Shown: positions 1-7,127 of the stretch, piece after piece
How the letters are laid out: each line of letters begins with the position of its first letter
Position numbering within the stretch: position 1 is the stretch's first letter
Source of the DNA: Planctomycetota bacterium
GTDB lineage: Bacteria > Planctomycetota > Phycisphaerae > Phycisphaerales > UBA1924
NCBI GenBank assembly: GCA_039819165.1
Contig: JBCBSM010000001.1
Span: 248,001-312,000 of the forward strand
Direction of reading: 5' to 3'
DNA length: 64,000 nucleotides
Translations under genes and position numbers: made by a program
Notes under the pieces: generated by a model
Seen by the model: the letters and a program-made list of their open reading frames with translations, nothing else
Database searches by the model: none
Told to the model about the DNA's origin: nothing

Positions 1-482
1 ACGAGGCCGAACTTGCCGTGGTGGTCGGCCGCGACGCGAAGGACGTGGCCGCCGGCGACGCGCTCGACCACGTCCTGGGCTACTGCTGCGCCAACGACGT
101 CTCCGCCCGCTGGTGGCAGAAGCACGGCGCGGGCGGCCAGTTCGTCCGCGGCAAGAGCTTCGACACGTTCTGCCCGCTCGGCCCGCGGCTTACGCCCACG
201 GGCGACGCGCCCGATCCGCAGTCGCTTGCGATTACCTGCCGCCTCAACGGCGAGGTCATGCAGCACGCGCACACCTCGGACATGATCTTCCCGGTCGCCG
301 AGGTGATCGCGCGGCTCAGCCAGGGCGCCACGCTGCCAGCGGGCACCGTGATCCTGACCGGCACGCCCTCGGGTGTCGGCGCCGCCCGCACGCCGCCGCG
401 CTTCCTGCGGGACGGCGACGTGGTCGAAGTCGAGATCGAGGGGCTGGGCACGCTGCGAAACGGCGTGCGCGTCGAATCGTGA
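1..482 (+). CDS. Fumarylacetoacetate hydrolase family protein, C-terminal part
   Basis: The reading frame is already open at the left edge (first full codon at base 3), so the N-terminus lies outside the window; the stop is TGA at 480-482. About 160 residues are visible. They carry the hallmarks of the FAH fold: an early E-x-E-L-A-V-V-V-G stretch, a Y-x-x-x-N-D-x-S-A-R segment, a K-S-F-D-T-F-x-P-L-G-P segment, and the terminal T-G-T-P-S-G-V-G motif followed by D-G-D-x-V-x-V-E-I-E-G-L-G. The acidic ligands and the K-S-F-D lysine used by the family for divalent metal and substrate binding are present. Relatives hydrolyse or decarboxylate 2-oxo-diacids in aromatic catabolism; the exact substrate cannot be read from this part. 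It ends 18 bases before smpB. Confidence 0.9.
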   Translation, partial: EAELAVVVGRDAKDVAAGDALDHVLGYCCANDVSARWWQKHGAGGQFVRGKSFDTFCPLGPRLTPTGDAPDPQSLAITCRLNGEVMQHAHTSDMIFPVAEVIARLSQGATLPAGTVILTGTPSGVGAARTPPRFLRDGDVVEVEIEGLGTLRNGVRVES

Positions 483-500
483 CCCTCTAGAATCCCCGCT

Positions 501-995
501 ATGGCCCGCAAGAAGGGCAGCCGGCCGGTCACCATCGAGAACCGCCGCGCCCGCCACGAGTACGAGATCCTCGAGACGCTCGAGGTCGGCATCGCGCTGC
601 ACGGCAGCGAGGTCAAGAGCGTCCGCGACGGCCGGGTCAGCCTGGGCGAGGGCTTCGTGCGGGCCGAGGAGTACCCGCTGCGGCTCGAACTCTGGCAGGT
701 CAACATCGCCGAGTACCCGCCCGCCGCGGGCCGCCAGCACATCCCCACCCGCATCCGCCCGCTTCTGGCGCACAAGCGGGAGATCCGCCGGCTGCTCCGC
801 GCAACCCAGGAGAAGGGCGTGACCCTAGTGCCGCTCAAGATGTACTTCGCGGGGCCTTGGGCCAAGCTGGAGATCGGGCTCGCCAAGGGCCGCGGCCGCG
901 TCGACAAGCGGCACGCCATCGCCGAACGCGAGATGAAGCGGGACATGGACCGCGCGATGAAGAGCCGTCTGAAGGGCGGCAAGGGTGCCGTGTGA
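501..995 (+). CDS. smpB: SsrA-binding protein SmpB
   Basis: The 164-residue product matches SmpB along its whole length: an N-terminal N-R-R-A-R-H-E-Y segment, the H-G-S-E-V-K-S-V-R-x-G-R-V-S-L strand pair, and a C-terminal basic tail starting at G-R-G-R-V-D-K-R-H that enters the ribosomal decoding path. SmpB binds tmRNA and delivers it to stalled ribosomes for trans-translation. Length is normal for the family (about 150-165). The ATG start directly precedes a lysine-rich N-terminus (A-R-K-K-G), as is usual. It lies downstream of the FAH-family gene on the same strand and converges on atpC with only 15 bases between the two stops. Confidence 0.96.
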   Translation: MARKKGSRPVTIENRRARHEYEILETLEVGIALHGSEVKSVRDGRVSLGEGFVRAEEYPLRLELWQVNIAEYPPAAGRQHIPTRIRPLLAHKREIRRLLRATQEKGVTLVPLKMYFAGPWAKLEIGLAKGRGRVDKRHAIAEREMKRDMDRAMKSRLKGGKGAV

Positions 996-1010
996 CCAAG
1001 CTGCGGGCGG

Positions 1011-1427
1011 CTACTTCTCCCGCTCGCGAATCAGCTTCAGCTGCAGCTTTGCCCGCTCCATCTGCCGCGTGATCCGCTCCTGCTCGGCGACCGGATCGGG
1101 ATGGTCGGCGGGCACGCGGCGGGCCTCGGCCTCGGCCAGCTCGGCCTTGGCGTCCTGCTCGCTCAGCTCGGCCGGCGTCTTGGCGCTGCTGGCCAGCACG
1201 CGGATGGTGCCGCCCGAGACCTGCACGAAGCCGTCCTCCACCAGGTAGACCGCCCTGGACTTGTTGGGCATCTGCAGCGCCAGCAGCCCGAGCCCCAGCT
1301 TGGCGACGATCGGCGCCCGCCCCGGCAGCACGCCGAACTGGCCGTCGAAGGCCGGGATCGACGCGTAGCTCACCTCGCCGTCGGACAGCACGCCATCGGG
1401 GGTGATCAGCTTGCAGGTCAGGGTCAT
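1011..1427 (-). CDS. atpC: F-type ATP synthase epsilon subunit
   Basis: The 138-residue product has the epsilon beta-sandwich: L-x-T-C-K-L-I-T-P-D-G near the N-terminus, I-P-A-F-D-G-Q-F-G-V-L-P-G-R-A-P, then V-E-D-G-F-V-Q-V and a charged C-terminal helical hairpin rich in E, A and R. It is the central-stalk subunit that couples rotor to beta subunits and inhibits ATP hydrolysis. The ATG at 1425-1427 is preceded on the minus strand by a strong GGAGG. The long upstream extension of the open frame is not needed. Usually atpC follows atpD in one operon; here the upstream side is a plus-strand permease gene, so atpC stands alone and must have its own promoter. Confidence 0.93.
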   Translation of the reverse strand: MTLTCKLITPDGVLSDGEVSYASIPAFDGQFGVLPGRAPIVAKLGLGLLALQMPNKSRAVYLVEDGFVQVSGGTIRVLASSAKTPAELSEQDAKAELAEAEARRVPADHPDPVAEQERITRQMERAKLQLKLIREREK

Positions 1428-1509
1428 GGGGCCTCCGGTGGGGGACGCATCATCGAGGGGGAGCGATGGTAGGGGCCCTGGCTGGCGGCGGCCGGTCATA
1501 CGCTGCCCG

Positions 1510-2457
1510 ATGCGGGTTCGCGTGGCCTTGCCCATGCTGCTGGCGGTGCTGGTCGCGGCCCTCGGCCTGCGGCTGGTGGTTGCGCCGGGGGGGCTGGGGC
1601 TGCCCACATCGGGCGACGTGCTGCAGCTCCGCGTCGATCGCGCCCTGGCGGCGGTCGTCGTCGGCGCGGCGCTGGCGGGCGCGGGCGTGGCGCTGCAGGC
1701 GATGCTCCGCAACCCGCTGGCTTCGCCCGACCTGCTGGGCATGTCCGCCGGTGCGGTCCTGGCGGTCACGGTCGTGCAGGCCGTCGCGCCGGGCCAGGGC
1801 CGGGAGGCTCCCGCGGCTCTCGCCGGTGCGGTGGGGGCGCTCGGCCTCGTGCTGCTGCTCGGCCGCCGCCGCGGGGCCATCGAGCCCATCACGCTGATCC
1901 TGGTCGGCGTGGCGCTGGCCATCGGGCTGGCGTCGCTGGCCGCTGCCGTCCAGGCCATGCTGCCACCCGACGCCCGGCCCGAGGGCGCGTGGCTGTTCGG
2001 ATCGATCATCGACGATCTTGCACCCTGGCAGCGGTGGGGCGGGCTGGCCATCGCGATTGCCGGTGTCGCGTGGATCGCCGCCCGCGCCCGCGCCCTCGAT
2101 GCCGCCTCGATGGGCGAGGATGAGTCCCGGTCGGCGGGCGTGCCGCTCGAGCGGCTCCGCCTCGAGATGGTGCTGGTGGCGGGGGTGCTGACGGCCGTCG
2201 CGGTGCTGCTCGCGGGCCCGATCGCCTTCCTGGGCCTGGTTTGCCCGCATCTGGCCCGCCTCACGCTGGGCCCGAGGCACCTGCCCCTGGTGATCGGCGC
2301 CGCGGCCGCGGGGGCCACGCTCATGCTGCTGGCCGATGCGGGCTCGCGGGCGCTGCCGCTGCAGGCCGGTCGCCTGCCGACGGGCGTGGTCGTCGCCGTG
2401 CTGGCGGCGCCCGCCTTAGTGCTCATCCTGAGGGCCGAGGCGACGCGGCCCGGCTGA
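1510..2457 (+). CDS. FecCD-family ABC transporter permease
   Basis: A 315-residue, very hydrophobic protein of the FecCD/BtuC permease type. Visible signatures are R-V-D-R-A-L-A-A-V-V-V-G-A-A-L-A-G-A-G near the N-terminus, N-P-L-A-S-P-D-L-L-G-M-S-A-G-A and, later, G-P-I-A-F-L-G-L-V-C-P-H-L-A-R, which is the loop that contacts the ATPase. The family carries iron-siderophores, haem or cobalamin across the inner membrane. I chose ATG 1510 because upstream in-frame starts add about 36 polar residues and overlap atpC's leader. No ATPase, binding protein or TonB receptor lies beside it, so its substrate is unknown. Slightly short for the family (usually about 330-350). Confidence 0.88.
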   Translation: MRVRVALPMLLAVLVAALGLRLVVAPGGLGLPTSGDVLQLRVDRALAAVVVGAALAGAGVALQAMLRNPLASPDLLGMSAGAVLAVTVVQAVAPGQGREAPAALAGAVGALGLVLLLGRRRGAIEPITLILVGVALAIGLASLAAAVQAMLPPDARPEGAWLFGSIIDDLAPWQRWGGLAIAIAGVAWIAARARALDAASMGEDESRSAGVPLERLRLEMVLVAGVLTAVAVLLAGPIAFLGLVCPHLARLTLGPRHLPLVIGAAAAGATLMLLADAGSRALPLQAGRLPTGVVVAVLAAPALVLILRAEATRPG

Positions 2458-2464
2458 GGCGTCG

Positions 2465-3199
2465 CTAGGCCAGCACGTCGACGCCGCCGCTGCGGCGCAG
2501 CTCGTCGAGGCGCTCGGCCGGGCTCCGCAGGTCGGACTGCGAGGCCCAGACTTCGGCGCCCAGGTCGCCCGGCGTGAGCCCGCGCTCCACGATCGCCAGG
2601 CCCCCGTCGCCGGCGTCCGGGGCGGTGAGCGTCGCCTCGGTGCCGTCGTCGTCCGCGGCCCGAATCGAATCGGGCACGTCCCGATCGGCCTGCGCCCGGC
2701 GGCCCTCGGTAGCCTGCTCGAGCTGCTCCTGCACCATGGCCTGGCGTGCGGCGGACTCCATCCGCGCCGCCTTGGCCGCGATGGCACGATCGGTGCTCGA
2801 GGGATCGGCCGGTGCGAGCGCGGCGCGGCGGATCTGGGCGGCCTTCTGCACCGTCTCCTCGGGCGTCCGCGCGGGCGAGGTGTCGATCTTCACCGAGCCC
2901 GCAACGGCATACTTCTTGCCATCCGGCCCCGTGCGGAACTTGTAGAAGGGCCCGCCCCGGAACAACGGACCCGCCGCCGCTCGGTGCGCCTCCTCGTGCC
3001 GCCGGACCCGCTGGTCGGTGCTCTCGAGCTCGCGGACCTCGCGCTGCTGGGAGTCGTCTAGCCGCTGGCCGCCGGGCGAGCGGGCTTCGGACCCACGCTC
3101 GATCGGTGCGGCCTCCTCGGCCCGCCTCGTGGCTGCGGGCCGGCCCACCCCCGGCGCGGGTGCGGCTGCGATCGGGTTGGCCGTGGAATCGACACGCAT
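2465..3199 (-). CDS. SprA-related putative metalloprotease-like protein
   Basis: A 244-residue protein with no signal peptide. The central part contains R-x-H-E-E-A-H-x-A-A-A-G (HEEAH at about residues 68-72), a zinc-metalloprotease-like HExxH, followed by Y-K-F-x-T-G-P-D-G-K-K-Y-A-V-A-G and then K-I-D-T-S-P-A-R-T-P-E-E-T and R-R-A-A-L-A-P-A-D-P-S. This order is that of the SprA-related family, whose function is poorly known. The N-terminus (about 60 residues) and the C-terminal 60 residues are low-complexity and acidic. ATG 3197-3199 is the first methionine with a sensible N-terminus; the open frame upstream overlaps rpmE and looks non-coding. Catalytic activity is inference from the motif only. 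Confidence 0.8.
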   Translation of the reverse strand: MRVDSTANPIAAAPAPGVGRPAATRRAEEAAPIERGSEARSPGGQRLDDSQQREVRELESTDQRVRRHEEAHRAAAGPLFRGGPFYKFRTGPDGKKYAVAGSVKIDTSPARTPEETVQKAAQIRRAALAPADPSSTDRAIAAKAARMESAARQAMVQEQLEQATEGRRAQADRDVPDSIRAADDDGTEATLTAPDAGDGGLAIVERGLTPGDLGAEVWASQSDLRSPAERLDELRRSGGVDVLA

Positions 3200-3332
3200 G
3201 GCTCCACCGCATCCATCGTCGAAAGAAACAGCCCCGCACTCCAGCACTTGAGCGCAGGGCCTCGATACGGACCAAGAAATGCAGGGCCGGGCCGGTCTGG
3301 ATGGACCCGGGTGGTCCGAGAAGTGGGGGCGG

Positions 3333-3578
3333 CTAGGCCTTCTTGGACTTCTTCTTGTCCTTGCCCTTCTCGAAGTAGTTGCCGCCGAACTTCTTCTGGA
3401 ATTTCTCCACGCGGCCGGCGGCGTCCACGAACGCCTGCTTGCCCGTGAAGAAGGGGTGCGAGCCGGACCACACCTCGACGTGCATCTCGGGCACCGTGGC
3501 ACCCACGGTCATCACGACCTCGCCGTTGTGGTAGACCTTGCAGTTGGGGTAGTAAGTCGGGTGGGTGTCCTGCTTCAT
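3333..3578 (-). CDS. rpmE: 50S ribosomal protein bL31
   Basis: The 81-residue product starts M-K-Q-D-T-H-P and has the invariant S-H-P-F-F-T-G-K-Q and A-G-R-V-E-K-F-Q-K-K-F blocks of bL31, plus a lysine-rich tail. bL31 bridges the large and small subunit. The zinc ribbon of the C+ type is lost: a C-x-C pair is reduced to a single Cys (P-N-C-K-V-Y-H-N-G) and the C-x-x-C is W-S-G-S. It is therefore a zinc-independent (C-minus) form. ATG at 3576-3578 gives the canonical N-terminus; the longer open frame is rejected. Confidence 0.95.
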   Translation of the reverse strand: MKQDTHPTYYPNCKVYHNGEVVMTVGATVPEMHVEVWSGSHPFFTGKQAFVDAAGRVEKFQKKFGGNYFEKGKDKKKSKKA

Positions 3579-3702
3579 GGCACGCTCCGGCTGGGGCTCC
3601 GCTCTCGGGGACCACGATGATACCACGGCGCCACGCCGCCGGCGAGGGATCGACGGAGTCCGAATCGCGCGTAGGGCGGCCACGAGGCGGAGCTGGCTGG
3701 GC

Positions 3703-4152
3703 CTAGGCGGCCGGTGCGTCGGGCTGGGGCTCCTGCTCCACGCCCATGTCCCGCAGGCAGGCCCACAGCACGTCCCGCGTGGTCACCATGCCGATGAGCT
3801 CGTCCCGGGCATTGACCACCGGCAGGCACGAGACCTTGTGGTGCAGCATGATCAGGGCGCACTGCTCGACCCGTTCGTCCCGTCGGGCGATCCTGGGCAG
3901 CCGCGTCATGATCTGGTGGGCCTTCTTGCGGAGGCTGTTGGCGTCGGCCGTCCGCTCGTTGATGGTGCCCACGAACGGGCTGAGGTGCGCGAGCATGTCG
4001 CGGTCGGAGACGATCCCCGCCAGCGTGCCGTCGTCGTCGATGACCGGCAGGTGGCGGAAGCGATAGCGGTCGAACAGGTCGCGGGCGACGGAGAGATCGT
4101 CGTCCATCGTCAGCGTGACGACGTCGCGGGTCATGATGTCCTGCACCAGCAT
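3703..4152 (-). CDS. Two-CBS-domain protein
   Basis: The 149-residue cytoplasmic protein is essentially a CBS pair. Domain one (about 5-60) opens V-Q-D-I-M-T-R-D-V-V-T and contains R-H-L-P-V-I-D-D-D-G-T-L-A-G-I-V-S-D-R-D. Domain two (about 80-135) has Q-I-M-T-R, C-L-P-V-V-N-A-R-D-E-L-I-G-M-V-T-T-R-D-V-L. CBS pairs bind adenosine nucleotides and act as energy or ionic sensors; with no attached catalytic domain the target is unknown. ATG 4150-4152 gives a compact domain start. The gene is divergent from the HIT-family gene. Confidence 0.92.
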   Translation of the reverse strand: MLVQDIMTRDVVTLTMDDDLSVARDLFDRYRFRHLPVIDDDGTLAGIVSDRDMLAHLSPFVGTINERTADANSLRKKAHQIMTRLPRIARRDERVEQCALIMLHHKVSCLPVVNARDELIGMVTTRDVLWACLRDMGVEQEPQPDAPAA

Positions 4153-4235
4153 GCCGGCACCTCCTGGCGGCGCGTCTCGCCGCTGTGCCTATCGACATTT
4201 CTCGGGTGTCGTCCCAGCCGCCGCTAGAGTCGGCG

Positions 4236-4820
4236 ATGGACGCAACGCCGGGCCGGGGCCCCGATAACCGCCCCGCGGGTCCCGAGGGCATCCACGCGCC
4301 GTGGCGGATGCGGTACCTCGAGTCGCTCGCCGACGAGCCGCCATCGGCTACCAACGATGGCGCCACCTTCCTGTCCGCGTACTGGCGGGATCCCGACGCC
4401 GACGAGCGCAACCACGTGGTCGCCCGCACGGCCCGCGGCATGATCCTCCTCAACGCCTTTCCCTACGCCAACGGCCACCTGCTGGTAGCGCTGGGCGAGC
4501 CGCGGCCCCGGCTGGTCGAGTACGCCCCCGAGGATCGCGGCCACCTGTGGATGCTCGTGGAGCTTGCGTGCGATCTCGTCGAGCGCACGCTGCAGTGCCA
4601 GGGGCTGAACGTGGGCATCAACCAGGGCCGCGCCGCGGGTGCCGGCGTGCCGAGCCACCTGCACGCGCACGTCGTGCCACGCTGGGGGGGAGACACCAAC
4701 TTCATGACCGTGGTGGGCCAGATCCGCGTCGTGCCGCAGGCCCTGGACGACATGGCCCGCCGCTACCGCGACTGCTGGGCCCGCCTGCGCGAGGCCGATG
4801 CCGCCGGGCTTGACGCCTAG
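4236..4820 (+). CDS. HIT-family nucleotide hydrolase/transferase
   Basis: A 194-residue HIT protein. The catalytic histidine triad reads S-H-L-H-A-H-V-V-P-R-W near residue 145-155, and upstream are N-A-F-P-Y-A-N-G-H-L-L-V and L-N-V-G-I-N-Q-G-R-A-A-G-A-G-V, the usual nucleotide-binding blocks. The P-Y-x-N-G-H and N-x-G-x-x-x-G features place it near the actinobacterial/planctomycete Ap4A-phosphorylase-like HIT group, which handles dinucleoside polyphosphates or AMP conjugates. ATG 4236 removes an unsupported 17-residue extension that runs into the divergent promoter region. Substrate is not determined by sequence alone. Confidence 0.9.
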   Translation: MDATPGRGPDNRPAGPEGIHAPWRMRYLESLADEPPSATNDGATFLSAYWRDPDADERNHVVARTARGMILLNAFPYANGHLLVALGEPRPRLVEYAPEDRGHLWMLVELACDLVERTLQCQGLNVGINQGRAAGAGVPSHLHAHVVPRWGGDTNFMTVVGQIRVVPQALDDMARRYRDCWARLREADAAGLDA

Positions 4821-4827
4821 GGCGCGC

Positions 4828-5178
4828 TCAGGCTGCGATCGTCATGCGGTCGAGCGCGACGCCGATGCGCCAACCGCCGTCCATCTCGGCGCACCGCACG
4901 ACGCGGCCTCGGACGAAGCCGGTCTGCCGGCCCTCGTCGTAGAGCGTGACGCGATCGTCCGCCTCCAGCGGCCGGGCCGAGCGCAGACCCAGGCCCTCGG
5001 TGCTGGCGTCGAGCAGCTCGACGGGCAGCAGGTTGCGGCCGCCCTCGACCGCGAACACCACCGCCAGTCTGCGGCCGCTGCACTCGAGGCGTTGGCAGCG
5101 GCGGCGATCGAACTTGAACGGTCCCGGTGCGGGATTGCGGCCCACCGGCCGCGCGGGCATGCGTCGGACTGCACCCAT
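4828..5178 (-). CDS. PilZ-domain protein
   Basis: A small protein (116 residues with this start) formed by a PilZ domain. The two c-di-GMP-binding signatures are visible: an R-x-x-x-R-type pair in F-D-R-R-R-C-Q-R-L and, about 35 residues later, D-A-S-T-E-G-L-G-L (D-x-S-x-x-G). The rest alternates beta strands (D-R-V-T-L-Y-D-E, G-R-V-V-R-C). It should bind c-di-GMP and pass the signal to an unknown partner. The start is uncertain: ATG 5176-5178 is preceded by AGGAG that almost touches it, and in-frame alternatives lie at 5160 and 5223. It converges on the HIT gene with 7 bases between stops. Confidence 0.72.
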   Translation of the reverse strand: MGAVRRMPARPVGRNPAPGPFKFDRRRCQRLECSGRRLAVVFAVEGGRNLLPVELLDASTEGLGLRSARPLEADDRVTLYDEGRQTGFVRGRVVRCAEMDGGWRIGVALDRMTIAA

Positions 5179-5462
5179 CTCCTGGCCCCACGTGGTGGCT
5201 CGGCAAGAGAGGCGGCGGGCCATCCACCCATGGCCCGCGGCCGGCTCCCCTGAACTCCTCCCCAACGCGCAACGGATCGGCCCGTCTCGCGGACCGCTCC
5301 ATCCCAATCTGGGCGAAATGGGGTAGAACGGTGGATCCTGCGGTTCGTGCGCTCGGGTTTGCCGCAGGGAGGGGGCCAAACCGGCCGACCCGCTGGCGTC
5401 GCTCCCCGGTATGGTGTAGCGATTGCGCAGGTCGTGCCGTAGGCCGAGCGGGAGCGAAGACC

Positions 5463-6317
5463 ATGCCGAGAGAGAGAGCCGTTATCGCCACCATCGCCGC
5501 CGTGCTGGGGATCGCCCCGGTTGCGGTGGCCCAGGCCGTCCTCTTCGAGAACGGCCCGTTGTCGGGCATGCCCGGCGGCCACGAGACCGGGGCCGACCTG
5601 GTCTGGTCGGTGCCCGAGGGGGCCTCCGTGGGCGTCAGCGGCCGGCGGGAGGTGGGCTATAGCCTGGCCGAGCGGATCGAGATCGACGCCGCCGGCTCCA
5701 TCCGCGGCGTCACGGTGTTCGCCTACCAGCAGGGCGCCATCGCCGGCCCGACCATCGACTTCCTGGGCGTCGAGTTGTGGGATGGCCCCCCCGGTGCTCC
5801 CGGCAGCGTGCGCATCGCCGGCGACGCCGAGTCCAACGCGCTCGCCGACGCCGAGTTCGCGGGCGCCTACGCGGCGGTCTTCGGCGTGACGCACACGACC
5901 GATCGCCCGGTGTTCGCGCTCACCGCGAGCGATCTGGACTGGGACATCGACGCTGGCACCTACTGGGTCGCGTGGGAACTCGACGGCACGCTCGACGGCG
6001 GGCCGTACTCGCCCTACCTCGGATCGGCTAGCGAGCCCGTGCCCGGCGGGGCGCTCCAGCGGGTGCTGGGCGTGTGGGTGCCGGCCCGCAATGCGAGCTC
6101 CGACGGCGTGCAGGTCTCGCTGCCGATCGTGGTCTCGGGCGATTCGGCCTGCACGGGCGACTGCGACGGCGATGGGTCGCTCGCGATCTTCGACTTCCTG
6201 TGCTTCCTGAACGCCTACGAGGCCGGCGACGCGTCGGCGGATTGCACCGGCGACGGCTCGCTGACGGTCGAGGATTTCGTCTGCTTCGGTGACGCGTTCG
6301 CCGCGGGCTGCCCGTAG
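5463..6317 (+). CDS. Secreted protein with C-terminal GC-type dockerin domain
   Basis: 284 residues. An N-terminal signal peptide (R-E-R then A-V-I-A-T-I-A-A-V-L-G-I-A-P-V-A-V-A-Q-A) is followed by about 190 residues of beta-rich sequence that I do not recognise; then a C-terminal pair of dockerin-like repeats: C-D-G-D-G-S-L-A-I-F-D-F-L-C-F and C-T-G-D-G-S-L-T-V-E-D-F-V-C-F, ending A-A-G-C-P. The repeats resemble EF-hand calcium loops and are used in Phycisphaerae as an anchoring or sorting tag. This copy has extra cysteines inside each repeat, unlike the other four copies in the window. ATG 5463 gives a clean signal peptide; the open frame upstream is not convincing. Converges with the next gene. 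Confidence 0.85.
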   Translation: MPRERAVIATIAAVLGIAPVAVAQAVLFENGPLSGMPGGHETGADLVWSVPEGASVGVSGRREVGYSLAERIEIDAAGSIRGVTVFAYQQGAIAGPTIDFLGVELWDGPPGAPGSVRIAGDAESNALADAEFAGAYAAVFGVTHTTDRPVFALTASDLDWDIDAGTYWVAWELDGTLDGGPYSPYLGSASEPVPGGALQRVLGVWVPARNASSDGVQVSLPIVVSGDSACTGDCDGDGSLAIFDFLCFLNAYEAGDASADCTGDGSLTVEDFVCFGDAFAAGCP

Positions 6318-6327
6318 ATGCGGTGGC

Positions 6328-6984
6328 CTAGGACCCGCCGCCCGGCGCAATCAGGCGGTCGATGTTGAACGCCGTCGCCGATGGCCCATCGATTCCCGTG
6401 ACGACCTGCCAGAAGGGCTCGTCGAATGCGTCGGGCAGCCAGATGCGGAACTGGCCGTCCTCGTCGTCGGCGTACTGCTTGAGGGGCAGCCCGCCCACGA
6501 ACACCGCCCGCTGCAGCAGCAACAGATCGTCGCTGACATACTCGGATTCGGCGGCGACGCCGATGATCGCGTCCACGAGCTCGCTGAACAGGGTGCGGTC
6601 CTGCCTGAGCAGCACGTCGGCGTCGTCCCAGAGCAGATAGCGATACCGGCTCGCCGGGCCGCAGTGCGCGGGGTCCCGGCCGCGGAGCAGCGAAACGACC
6701 CCGCGCGGGCCGTTGACGCGTCGGGCCAGGGTGGGGCCTGGCACCCCCCGCTCGAGCTGCTCGCAGAAGCTCTCGAGGTTGGTAATGTGGCGGCCCCGGA
6801 AGCAGAATACCTCGGTGTGCCGCTGGGCCTGCAGGTACTGGCCGAGCGAGGTCGCGAAGTCGATCTGGTAGCGGGGGTGGGCCGACCAGGCCACGAGGTG
6901 AGACTCGTCGGTGAGCGCGGCAACGTCGGCCTGCCACTGCCCGCTCAGCAGCGGGTTATTGGACTGGCTGGTCAGCACGCCCAT
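6328..6984 (-). CDS. Conserved-looking protein of unknown function
   Basis: A 218-residue soluble protein that I cannot assign. Codon use and composition fit a real gene, and it fills the space between two convincing genes. Visible are a Trp/His-rich N-terminus, a V-F-C-F-R-G-R-H-I-T-N-L-E-S-F segment, a hydrophobic strand ending in acid residues (Y-L-L-W-D-D-A-D-V-L-L, reminiscent of a Walker B strand) and a C-terminal W-L-P-D-A-F-D-E-P-F-W. No P-loop is present, so ATPase activity is unlikely. The R-H-I-T-N-L-E-S-F stretch loosely recalls barstar-like folds, too weakly to call. ATG 6982-6984 was chosen as the last start before the frame becomes non-coding. A 143-base gap separates it from the mutase gene upstream on the same strand. 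Confidence 0.65.
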   Translation of the reverse strand: MGVLTSQSNNPLLSGQWQADVAALTDESHLVAWSAHPRYQIDFATSLGQYLQAQRHTEVFCFRGRHITNLESFCEQLERGVPGPTLARRVNGPRGVVSLLRGRDPAHCGPASRYRYLLWDDADVLLRQDRTLFSELVDAIIGVAAESEYVSDDLLLLQRAVFVGGLPLKQYADDEDGQFRIWLPDAFDEPFWQVVTGIDGPSATAFNIDRLIAPGGGS

Positions 6985-7127
6985 GCAGCACCTAACGGTC
7001 GAACCGCCCACGGGGTGGCCAGGGGATGGCCACCGATGGCAGTAGTGTGCGCCACATTCCCGGGCGGGCCAGCAATCGCCCGAATAGGCGGCATGACCCG
7101 CATAACCGGAGGGCCCCGCGGCCCCGA

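Noticed and set aside
80-982. 300-codon open frame on the minus strand
   Set aside because: Lies opposite the convincing FAH and smpB genes; Arg/Ser/Pro-rich shadow translation produced by high GC.
1450-2280. 276-codon minus-strand frame
   Set aside because: Antisense to the FecCD permease; composition (R, Q, H, G rich) is typical of shadow frames.
6328-6984. Barstar-like fold for the unknown protein
   Set aside because: Only one short stretch (G-R-H-I-T-N-L-E-S-F) resembles barstar; not enough to assign.
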